DNA of 11,657 nt from NCBI GenBank assembly GCA_030638325.1, contig DAOWEV010000057.1:1-11657 (forward strand), written 5' to 3'. A program made the position numbers and the translations under genes. The notes under the pieces are model-generated. The model had not been told where the DNA came from, made no database searches, and saw only the letters and a list, made by a program, of their open reading frames with translations. The DNA is from Bacteroidales bacterium. Its GTDB lineage: Bacteria; Bacteroidota; Bacteroidia; Bacteroidales; JAGOPY01. Of the stretch, positions 1 to 5,616 are shown piece after piece (position 1 is the stretch's first letter; every line of letters starts with the position of its first letter).

Positions 1-1
1 A

Positions 2-70
2 AGTTCCACCTTCACCGATATGAAGGAAGAACGCAGAATCCTTAAAAACATGAAAGGAGAATCCATATGA
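2..70 (+). CDS. 3' end of an unidentified gene (5' partial)
   Basis: The second forward frame is open from the left edge and ends with TGA at 68-70. It gives about 22 charged residues ending in ILKNMKGESI. The last four bases form an ATGA overlap with the next start codon (67-70), the usual sign of translationally coupled genes, and this is the main reason to think the frame is coding. Too little is visible to assign a family. It could also be a chance open frame. Confidence 0.4.
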   Translation, partial: SSTFTDMKEERRILKNMKGESI

Positions 71-231
71 ATGAAGACCCTCGCGAAGAAGGAATGCGAA
101 TTCTTGCTAAGCATCAGGATGCCATTGTTCATTTTAATACTTTCATAAAACTCGCTGATGATTATCTGAATCCATATGTCCATAATGCACAACAATATTT
201 GAAAATTTGCGAGGTACTAAATTCCACTTAA
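67..231 (+). CDS. small hypothetical protein, 54 aa
   Basis: This short ORF starts with ATG at 67 and stops with TAA at 229-231. It overlaps the preceding frame by ATGA and has a purine-rich GGAGA (56-60) seven bases upstream, a stronger ribosome-binding site than is usual in Bacteroidetes. The product is soluble and probably helical: an acidic N-terminus (MNEDPREEG), then HQDAIVHFNTFIKLADDYL and a second amphipathic stretch. I see no signal peptide, membrane segment or metal site. I do not recognise the family. The ATGA coupling and size would suit the second member of a small two-gene unit, for example a toxin-antitoxin pair, but nothing in the sequence identifies one. Confidence 0.5.
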   Translation: MNEDPREEGMRILAKHQDAIVHFNTFIKLADDYLNPYVHNAQQYLKICEVLNST

Positions 232-511
232 TGTATTCATATACTTCGTTGTTAATGTGGCATTGGCAGTATACGCCATTATCCAAGCATGGTCTTATCA
301 ATAAAAAATGTCTTTTTGCTTGAGGTTTGCGTAATCATTATTTTTTTCAGGATAATGGTAAAATCCGCTTCTTATCAAAACCACATTTAATTCTTAACAT
401 CAATTGCCCAAACCCTTACCGCGCAATAATCACGCAAATCATCTTTTCAACCAATCACAAAATAACCATATATACCTGATTGTACTGCATATACGCCGAA
501 TGGCATAAAAA
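232..511. other. intergenic region, no gene seen
   Basis: About 280 AT-rich bases separate the 54-codon ORF from the next gene. I found no convincing ORF, tRNA or strong hairpin, and no match to the Bacteroidetes TAnnTTTG promoter element on either strand. The promoter of the gene at 545 should lie here, but I cannot place it. Confidence 0.5.
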
Positions 512-544
512 ATGCAAAGTATTAGGTTGAGCATAAATCAGAGT

Positions 545-796
545 ATGGATAGATGTACGAAATACAAGGAGCATCAAAAAATAATCTGTGTAGAAACTGA
601 GTCCTGGTGTAAGCTTCCGCTCAAGCGAGGCGAGGTTTATACGGTCAAAAATATATATAAATGTCAATGCGGATCAGATCAATTAATTCTGGAAGAAGCA
701 TTTTCCAAAATCAATATGATATGTAAATGTGGCTATGTTGATTATCGATATCAATCATATTATGAATGGAGATTTAAGCCTTATGAGGCATCTTAA
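545..796 (+). CDS. small CxC...CxC putative zinc-binding protein, 83 aa
   Basis: The protein has two CxC pairs, Cys40/Cys42 (YKCQCG) and Cys60/Cys62 (ICKCGY), spaced as in a small zinc knuckle. Around them are KRGEVYTVKNIYKC and the C-terminal end YYEWRFKPY. The pattern 'KG-x-VYTV ... metal pair ... RFKP' resembles a group of small phage- or mobile-element-associated hypothetical proteins I know from Bacteroidetes. That resemblance is from memory and their function is unknown. The ORF is open from an ATG at 512, but I prefer the ATG at 545 because the extra 11 residues (MQSIRLSINQS) look unlike the rest. No Shine-Dalgarno sequence is seen at either start. A DNA- or RNA-binding or regulatory role would fit, without proof. 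Confidence 0.65.
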   Translation: MDRCTKYKEHQKIICVETESWCKLPLKRGEVYTVKNIYKCQCGSDQLILEEAFSKINMICKCGYVDYRYQSYYEWRFKPYEAS

Positions 797-834
797 ATGT
801 GATAAAACTTAACTGGCCTCATGAATTGATGAGG
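783..834. other. two mutually exclusive small hairpins at the gene end
   Basis: ATGAGGC at 783-789 can pair with GCCTCAT at 816-822, enclosing the stop codon of the 83-residue gene. The same CCTCAT (817-822) can instead pair with ATGAGG at 829-834 over a six-base loop. Both stems are perfect but short. No U-tract follows, so this is not a typical Rho-independent terminator. It could be chance. Confidence 0.35.
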
Positions 835-835
835 A

Positions 836-865
836 GTTGAAAGTTGAAAGTTAGAAAGTTAACTT
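836..865. repeat. short AGTTGAA-type heptamer repeat ending in a palindrome
   Basis: Starting at 836, AGTTGAA occurs twice in tandem, then comes AGTTAGA, and the tract ends in the 10-bp palindrome AAGTTAACTT (856-865). It lies in the 106-bp gap before the coiled-coil gene. The seven-base period is shared with the repeats at 4609 and 5497, which have different sequences. Confidence 0.5.
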
Positions 866-902
866 CTGTGCAAAAAGTAATTATTTAATAAAAACAACTG
901 AG

Positions 903-2441
903 ATGAATACAAATGATAAAGATCTGAAGATTGTGCCATTGTCGGATGATATCAGGCAAATAGTTAGCGCTACCGGTGAGGGGCAGCTTGAAATAATGAG
1001 GCTTTGTAAGGATCACAGCGATCCTTATTTATTGGATGATAAGAGGCCCGTTTTTTATGACATTGGGCAGGATCAATTATTGTGCATTTTCGATTTTGGT
1101 GCCAATCACTTTTTCCTCAGTCCGGAACAGGTTTACAGGTTTGGAATATCCTGTAAGCTGGGTATTTACAATATTATTGCATTGATGGTGAAAAGTGAAT
1201 GGGAAATATTCTTTTTAGGATCGCTCGGTTATATAAGTAATTCAAAAACGAAACTAAAATCCAATTTTTTGAACAAGAATCTGGCAGAAAAACACATTCC
1301 GAACTTTCATCCAAATAAAGACAGGATTTATAAAACAATCCGGAAACTGCCGTATGCTAAAGCTTCAATAAAAATAAGAAGTAATATCAACCTCATCATT
1401 GAAGATATGATAAAGGAGCAGTGCTTTTTGTGCGACAACCGCCTCATAAATGAATTTTACCCGGAGAAGGAATGCAACGAAAGTCAGCTACTGAGGAATG
1501 CTCCTGAACCATTGGTAAAAAAATATAAAAAGCTTAAATATCTCTGGAAAAGAAGGACAACCGAATTAGAAGAAAAATTATTGGAAGGAGAAAAAAAGAA
1601 AAGGATAAATCAGAATTTGGAGGACTTATATTATAGAACTTTTGGCGACCTGGAATTAGATAAAATAGCCTTATCGTACAAGCTTAAAAAATACATCAAT
1701 GTGCTGGAATTAAAAGAGCAGAACGCTGAATTATCTTATAAATATACGGCAAAAAAAGCAACCGAATATCTTATAGAAATTGAAAATAAGACAAGGGAAT
1801 TGAGAAAAAACTACATGAGAAGTTTAAACTGCATTAGTGGTTCACTAATGGGTGGTACTGTTGGAATTTCCCAGTTTGAAATCGCAAATTATAAAGAAGA
1901 AATTAAAGCACTTCTGAAAAAGTTATTCTTCCTTCTGCATTCAGATACTTGCCCTGTTCAGGGATTGTCAGAGGTACAAAAATCAGGGATCAATGAATTA
2001 TGGTTGGAGCTTATGTCGTCAAAAGATGAACTTTTTTCCTATACGCCCGCTATGTTGATGTGGTCGTTGCCCGACTATGACAGGCTTCTTTCAATACTCA
2101 TGAGAGCTTGCAAAATTCTTGGTATAGAAATGGAGGATCTTGATGTGGCTGACCGCCTGGGATTAATGATAAAAAAAGGCACCTCAATTGAAAAAATAAT
2201 CGTGTTTTTAGAACATGATATTGAGAGTTTACAGCTTCATTTAACCAATTTGGAAATAATTCAGGACGACTATACAAATGAAAACAAAACCCAATTGTAC
2301 AGGAATGCATTAGAAAAAGTCGAAAGCCATAAGCTTAAATTTAATAATGAGATTCTTGAGTTAAAAAAACAGATCATGAAGCTAAGAGATAAAATAAAGC
2401 TTGTGTTTAAAAAGGTTTTAATTGAAAGCCACAATACTTGA
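903..2441 (+). CDS. coiled-coil protein with a J-domain-like segment, 512 aa
   Basis: I do not recognise this protein as a named family. Residues 1-110 form a mixed alpha/beta region (PVFYDIGQDQLLCIFDFG). CFLC follows at 174-177. Two charged heptad-like stretches, about 200-305 and 460-505, look like coiled coils. Between them, about 328-372, lies a helix rich in Lys, then HSD at 346-348, then a second helix (GINELWLELM), an arrangement like helices II and III of a DnaJ J-domain with HPD changed to HSD. There is no signal peptide or clear membrane segment, so it is probably cytoplasmic. The stop codon lies 26 bases before the likely start of the WD40 gene, so the two are probably one operon. 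The AT-rich composition differs from the right half of the window. It may be the scaffold of a conflict-type module, which is inference. Confidence 0.8.
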   Translation: MNTNDKDLKIVPLSDDIRQIVSATGEGQLEIMRLCKDHSDPYLLDDKRPVFYDIGQDQLLCIFDFGANHFFLSPEQVYRFGISCKLGIYNIIALMVKSEWEIFFLGSLGYISNSKTKLKSNFLNKNLAEKHIPNFHPNKDRIYKTIRKLPYAKASIKIRSNINLIIEDMIKEQCFLCDNRLINEFYPEKECNESQLLRNAPEPLVKKYKKLKYLWKRRTTELEEKLLEGEKKKRINQNLEDLYYRTFGDLELDKIALSYKLKKYINVLELKEQNAELSYKYTAKKATEYLIEIENKTRELRKNYMRSLNCISGSLMGGTVGISQFEIANYKEEIKALLKKLFFLLHSDTCPVQGLSEVQKSGINELWLELMSSKDELFSYTPAMLMWSLPDYDRLLSILMRACKILGIEMEDLDVADRLGLMIKKGTSIEKIIVFLEHDIESLQLHLTNLEIIQDDYTNENKTQLYRNALEKVESHKLKFNNEILELKKQIMKLRDKIKLVFKKVLIESHNT

Positions 2442-2467
2442 TTATACCAAATAATTATCAGAATAAT

Positions 2468-3838
2468 ATGAAGAAAACGAATACCATAAAAAGCAACAAA
2501 TTAATAAATCACAGGGATTTTCACCTTAATAAAATAGCAGAAAATATTTCTGATACTTCTTCTAAAGGTGAATTAAAACATCAATTTAATGTCAAGTCAA
2601 AGTGTTCTCCCATACGATCGGTTAATATTACTCCGGACAACCGGTATTTGATTGTTACCAATGCAAATAACCCAAAAATCAGGGTGATAGATTTAGAGCT
2701 GCTTGAGTATAAGCCACAAAAATTTAACAGCCATCAGGCTTCGGTAAGATTAACGAGTATAACGAAGGATGGCTCAGCCTTTTATACGGCGAGCTGGGAT
2801 GGTAGTTCTCATCGTTATGAAATCGAAACAGGTAAGTGTACTTCAATTTTTGACAGCAGTGGCTTTCCCATGCCAAGTTGTTACATATCCCAGGATGAGA
2901 AATATTTATTTACTGCCAATTACGAATCAACTGATGGCCTGGATAGCGCTAACAGGGGAAGGTGCAGGGATTTGATCAATAACAAAATCTACGAGTTCCA
3001 TCATAAAAAAAGACAACAGTATCCTGCCACTATGGATATTGCATATGATGGGATGTACGTCTATACCGGCTCTGATGATGGAGCGGCACATAAATGGTCC
3101 TTAAAAAAACAAAAATCACTAATTCGATTTTTCAATCTCCCTGTATCTGTCAGAAAAATAGCAGTTTCAAAAAGATATTTTGCTGCTGCTTGCTCAGATG
3201 GTGTAGTACGGGTCTATGATAAAACATCGGGGGAAAAGTATAAACAATTAATTCACAATAGATCTGAGGAAGTATTGGATATCAGAATTATTAGAGATGA
3301 ATCTAAATTGGTTTCAGCTTCTTCTGACGGAACCATATTATGTTTTAATCTTCTGTCGGGTAAAACTATTTTCCATACTAAAGTCCACAACAATTGGATA
3401 TGGTCAATTTGCTTATTCAATAATGAGCAGCAAATTGTATCCGGAAGCACAGATGGCACGATAGCTTTTATGACTATAAAGGGCAATGTTCTGGCAAGAT
3501 ATTACAATTTAGCCGATAAGCACTTCCTGATTTCCTGCCCAAAAGGAAAAGATAAAATCTTTCCCAATGGCTGTTTTTTTACAACAAATAGTGCGTTGAT
3601 CACTGTAAAACGCTTTGATAAAATTAATTTGACTAATGAAGTACTTGCTGTAGATGATAAAAATCGCCTCGATTATATTACTAAGCTAAATCGTAAAAAT
3701 ATTATTATATCGAAGCTGAGAAACCACAAAAACTACGATAAGCTTTCAGAGAATTACAGTAAACATAAAAAGTTATTGGATGGATTAAGCAATGGTAAAA
3801 CTATTAAATTTTTAAATGAATCATGTTGTAAGATTTAG
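2468..3838 (+). CDS. WD40 repeat beta-propeller protein, about 456 aa
   Basis: This is a protein-interaction propeller with about seven WD40-like blades. Typical strand-turn signatures are SVNITPDNRYLIVT, TASWDGSSHRYEIETGK, TGSDDGAAHKWSLK, AACSDGVVRVYDKTSG, SASSDGTILCFNLLSGK and SGSTDGTIAFMTI. After the propeller comes a C-terminal extension: HFLISCPKGKDKIFPNGCFF, then LITVKRF, then a basic helical segment (DDKNRLDYITKLNRKN). It resembles the 'P-x-GWFWT...LI-V ... R-x-x-YI' tail I know from bacterial WD40 proteins next to conflict-type genes, with GCFFT replacing GWFWT. I prefer the ATG at 2468; a TTG at 2438 overlapping the upstream stop (TTGA) would add ten residues and tighter coupling. 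No signal peptide is seen. Its partner is likely the upstream coiled-coil protein. The last 18 bases overlap the convergent nuclease-like gene. Confidence 0.88.
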   Translation: MKKTNTIKSNKLINHRDFHLNKIAENISDTSSKGELKHQFNVKSKCSPIRSVNITPDNRYLIVTNANNPKIRVIDLELLEYKPQKFNSHQASVRLTSITKDGSAFYTASWDGSSHRYEIETGKCTSIFDSSGFPMPSCYISQDEKYLFTANYESTDGLDSANRGRCRDLINNKIYEFHHKKRQQYPATMDIAYDGMYVYTGSDDGAAHKWSLKKQKSLIRFFNLPVSVRKIAVSKRYFAAACSDGVVRVYDKTSGEKYKQLIHNRSEEVLDIRIIRDESKLVSASSDGTILCFNLLSGKTIFHTKVHNNWIWSICLFNNEQQIVSGSTDGTIAFMTIKGNVLARYYNLADKHFLISCPKGKDKIFPNGCFFTTNSALITVKRFDKINLTNEVLAVDDKNRLDYITKLNRKNIIISKLRNHKNYDKLSENYSKHKKLLDGLSNGKTIKFLNESCCKI

Positions 3839-4570
3839 CTCAAATATCTTTTTGATAATTACATCAAAGATGAAGATTTTATGGAATTGTGAGCTGAACT
3901 CCCAATTTTCAAGTTTATTTCCATAGTTAAATGACGATGATCGATCCAGATAATTTGTCCAGATTATAAGCCAGTAAATATCAAGTCTTTTCTTTTTATA
4001 ATGGCTCAATTTTTCTTCCTTCCTGATAATCGTGTCATCGATTATTTCTTTGGTAAATTCATTTATCATAGATCCCTCCCCAGTCTGCCAATTGGAGCCA
4101 TTCCCTTTTTTATGAAATGTAATGCCAAGATAAGCAATATATGGTGGTAACTTATCCCGTTCAACCGTAACGTAGAAGGACTCATTAAAATCATTCTCTT
4201 TTATCATGTTATGGACCAGTTGCGCAATCTCAACAGCGAAGGACTCTTGCTGATTCTTTGACACTGTGATTTCTCTTCCAAAATCAGACACCACATCGAG
4301 TTTATGGCCATGTTTTGATTCGTAATTAACCCTGGCCCCTTCCAGTATCTGAGATCTCAGGTTATCTATCTGCCTGAAATTATAATTGGATGTCTTCGCT
4401 TGAGGGTGTAGTAATTCTGTCAGTTCAATACCTATTGACTTCTTGCGATTGATGTGTAAAATAAAGTCCGGAGCTTCATTACACCGTATCTGACCTTTTG
4501 GGAAGTCGTCATATCCGTTAATAAAATCATTAAGAATAGACCGCTCTTTTTCTTTTTTATCCTGTATCAT
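3821..4570 (-). CDS. probable PD-(D/E)XK-type nuclease-like protein, 249 aa
   Basis: The N-terminal part reads EAPDFILHINRKKSIGIELTELL (residues 32-54, first given here as EAPDFILH then IGIELTELL). Pro34-Asp35, then a hydrophobic strand, then Glu49-x-Thr51 matches a PD-(D/E)XK core in which the Lys is replaced by Thr. A helix with KEEKLSHYKKKR (184-195) before a strand WLIIWTN (200-206) also fits nuclease-like hypothetical proteins of this kind ('K-x-x-KL-x-x-Y ... WLLI'). There is no signal peptide. It is encoded opposite the WD40 gene, with its 3' end overlapping that gene by 18 bp and no room for a terminator between them. Its start ATG is at 4568-4570, just before the mirrored heptamer repeat. 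A DNA-targeting role, as effector or restriction-like enzyme, is inferred from the motif. The missing Lys leaves activity uncertain. Confidence 0.72.
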   Translation of the reverse strand: MIQDKKEKERSILNDFINGYDDFPKGQIRCNEAPDFILHINRKKSIGIELTELLHPQAKTSNYNFRQIDNLRSQILEGARVNYESKHGHKLDVVSDFGREITVSKNQQESFAVEIAQLVHNMIKENDFNESFYVTVERDKLPPYIAYLGITFHKKGNGSNWQTGEGSMINEFTKEIIDDTIIRKEEKLSHYKKKRLDIYWLIIWTNYLDRSSSFNYGNKLENWEFSSQFHKIFIFDVIIKKIFELNLTT

Positions 4571-4608
4571 TTTTAAAAAATTACCATTATTTTAGTGGAA
4601 AAGGGGTT

Positions 4609-4753
4609 GAAGTCCGAAGTCAGGAGTCGGAAGTCGGAAGTTCTCTCACAGTTTCCTTCTTCGGTCTTCCGTCTTCGGTGTCCTAACGCCCAACTTCTTC
4701 TCACGCTTTACGCCTCACGTCTCCGGTCTTCCGACTCCGGTCTTCGGACTTTC
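4609..4753. repeat. mirrored heptamer repeat forming a long imperfect hairpin
   Basis: The left arm has five tandem seven-base units of the form GAAGTCN (GAAGTCC, GAAGTCA, GGAGTCG, GAAGTCG, GAAGTTC; 4609-4643). The right arm (about 4724-4753) is nearly its reverse complement: over the first 23 aligned bases I count 21 matches. The sequence between keeps the seven-base rhythm in the opposite orientation (TCTTCGG, TCTTCCG, TCTTCGG at 4659-4679). A transcript could fold into one long stem. A 91-codon open frame across it (4595-4870) is an artefact of the repeat. The element sits where the DUF4379-type remnant is cut off. Confidence 0.75.
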
Positions 4754-4792
4754 TTCTCCGCCTTTTCTTTCAGCACCCTATCGAACTATCTG

Positions 4793-4912
4793 TTAAAGGC
4801 TTTTGTGTTCTGCAGTTACATTATCAGGAGTCAGCTCACCGTTCTTGGTCTGGTGCCACTGCCTGGCTAGTTCAGGGTGAGAGATAGCTAATGATGTTTT
4901 CTGCTTTGCCAT
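4793..4912 (-). pseudogene. truncated DUF4379-type zinc-ribbon gene, 39 codons left
   Basis: On the reverse strand an ATG at 4912-4910 opens a frame whose product starts MAKQKTSLAISHPELARQWH and continues QTKNGELTPDNVTAEHKSL before TAA (4793-4795). The pattern 'HPELAxxW...KNGxLTPxxVTA' is the first half of the repeated zinc-ribbon-like domain known as DUF4379, which normally continues with a WxC segment and a second Cys pair. Both are missing, and the mirrored heptamer repeat begins about 40 bases further on. The start, the first half-domain and a good promoter survive, so I read it as a 3'-truncated remnant. Full-length relatives have several such domains and sometimes a nuclease. Whether the short product is made is unknown. 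Confidence 0.75.
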
Positions 4913-4936
4913 TAATTAACCATTGGTTGGTTGTGT

Positions 4937-4970
4937 CAAATATAATCAATATTTTAATATTAGCCCCAAA
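4937..4970 (-). promoter_or_regulatory. Bacteroidetes-type promoter of the DUF4379 remnant
   Basis: Read on the reverse strand, TATATTTG (4944-4937) fits the TAnnTTTG element, and TTTG (4970-4967) lies 22 bases upstream as the -33 element. The start codon at 4912 follows about 25 bases later, a normal short leader. The -33 TTTG lies in the loop of the first REP-like hairpin (4963-4975), so promoter and repeat share bases. Confidence 0.6.
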
Positions 4971-5186
4971 GGGGCGGTGATCAATAGCCCCGGGCATCAG
5001 CCCGGGGGTTATGCAATACGATACAACATAAGCACCACAGGTGCGTAATCAATAATGTCACAAAAGACTCATATGATGAATGTTATGTATGGGACTTATG
5101 ATTACGCCCCGATGGGGCTATGGGGACATGGCATATCATAAACCCCGAGCTACGCACGGGGCTGATGATTTACGCACCTTTGGTGC
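4961..5186. repeat. array of six REP-like GC-rich hairpins
   Basis: Six short palindromes follow one another in AT-rich DNA: GCCCC/GGGGC (4963-4975), CCCCGGGC/GCCCGGGG (4988-5007), GCACC/GGTGC (5032-5044), GCCCC/GGGGC (5106-5118), CCCCGAG/CACGGGG (5143-5161, one mismatch) and GCACC/GGTGC (5174-5186). The three stem types alternate and each has a small loop. Arrays like this in Bacteroidetes resemble REP/BIME elements mobilised by RAYT (IS200-like) transposases. No such transposase is encoded here. Confidence 0.75.
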
Positions 5187-5234
5187 TCGAAAACTGTAAA
5201 TAATAGATTGATTTTTTTTCTTTTGGTGTCCCAA
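5141..5234 (+). repeat. REP-like unit, copy 1 (94 bp)
   Basis: This block holds the fifth and sixth hairpins of the array plus a T-rich tail ending in GGTGTCCCAA. A second copy in the same orientation lies at 8488-8581. Aligned by hand without gaps, 82 of 94 bases match. The unit produces a misleading reverse-strand open frame with the peptide FRAPKVRKSSAPCVARG, which should not be annotated as a gene. Confidence 0.8.
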
Positions 5235-5301
5235 CGAGGAACTCAGGATTGCTGCAAATGCCCCGCTCTGTACGTCCGGGCCCTGCTGTGGATATGCAAA
5301 A

Positions 5302-5333
5302 TTTGCTTTCCCTTTTTCAATGTTGTATCTTTG
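5302..5333 (+). promoter_or_regulatory. Bacteroidetes-type promoter with no adjacent gene
   Basis: TTTG at 5302-5305 and TATCTTTG at 5326-5333 are separated by 20 bases, an excellent match to the Bacteroidetes housekeeping consensus. Transcription would run right, into the AT-rich inverted repeat and on to the BNR gene start at 5617, giving a leader of about 275 bases. It may be that gene's promoter or the leftover promoter of a lost gene. Confidence 0.6.
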
Positions 5334-5362
5334 AGAAAAAGAAATGCTTTCTTTAAACAAAT

Positions 5363-5527
5363 ACTAAGCACCAAATCCTAATCCCGATAGGTATCGGGAA
5401 AACAAATTCAAAACTCAAATAACCAAATATTCAAAACAAAGGATTTCCTACATAACATACGGTTTTGATTTTTGTGCTTGTGTCATTTTGTATTGTTTAG
5501 GATTTAGAAATTAGGATTTAGAAATTC
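5363..5527. repeat. AT-rich imperfect inverted repeat with a perfect palindrome
   Basis: The left side (about 5363-5450) contains AAATCCTAA, then the perfect palindrome TCCCGATA-GG-TATCGGGA (5382-5399), then an AAC/CAAA-rich strand. The right side (about 5461-5527) is roughly its reverse complement: GGTTTTGATTTTTG, TTGTATTG, TTTAGGATTT. It ends in a 14-bp unit repeated twice, TTAGGATTTAGAAA (5497-5510 and 5511-5524), itself two heptamers. I believe similar AT-rich elements recur in Bacteroidetes genomes. No ORF of note is present. Confidence 0.6.
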
Positions 5528-5616
5528 TATTTTAGTGTTTTATTTAACATTGATGAAACATACATCACTTCTAAATAATTATTTAAAGCTTAAATATTCA
5601 TCAAAAAAAGACCATT

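Noticed and set aside
2438..2467. TTG start of the WD40 gene overlapping the upstream stop
   Set aside because: Possible, but the ATG at 2468 is a stronger start codon and the ten added residues (MIIPNNYQNN) show no feature. Kept only as an alternative.
4595..4870. Open frame of 91 codons
   Set aside because: It is composed of the GAAGTCN heptamer repeat and its mirror, and reads as Ser/Arg/Leu-rich low-complexity protein.
4961..5186. CRISPR-like array
   Set aside because: The hairpin units differ from one another, spacing is irregular, and there are no identical repeats with equal-length spacers or cas genes.
5136..5360. Reverse open frame of 74 codons
   Set aside because: Half of it is the REP-like unit; the peptide recurs from the copy at 8488, so it reflects repeat DNA and not a gene.
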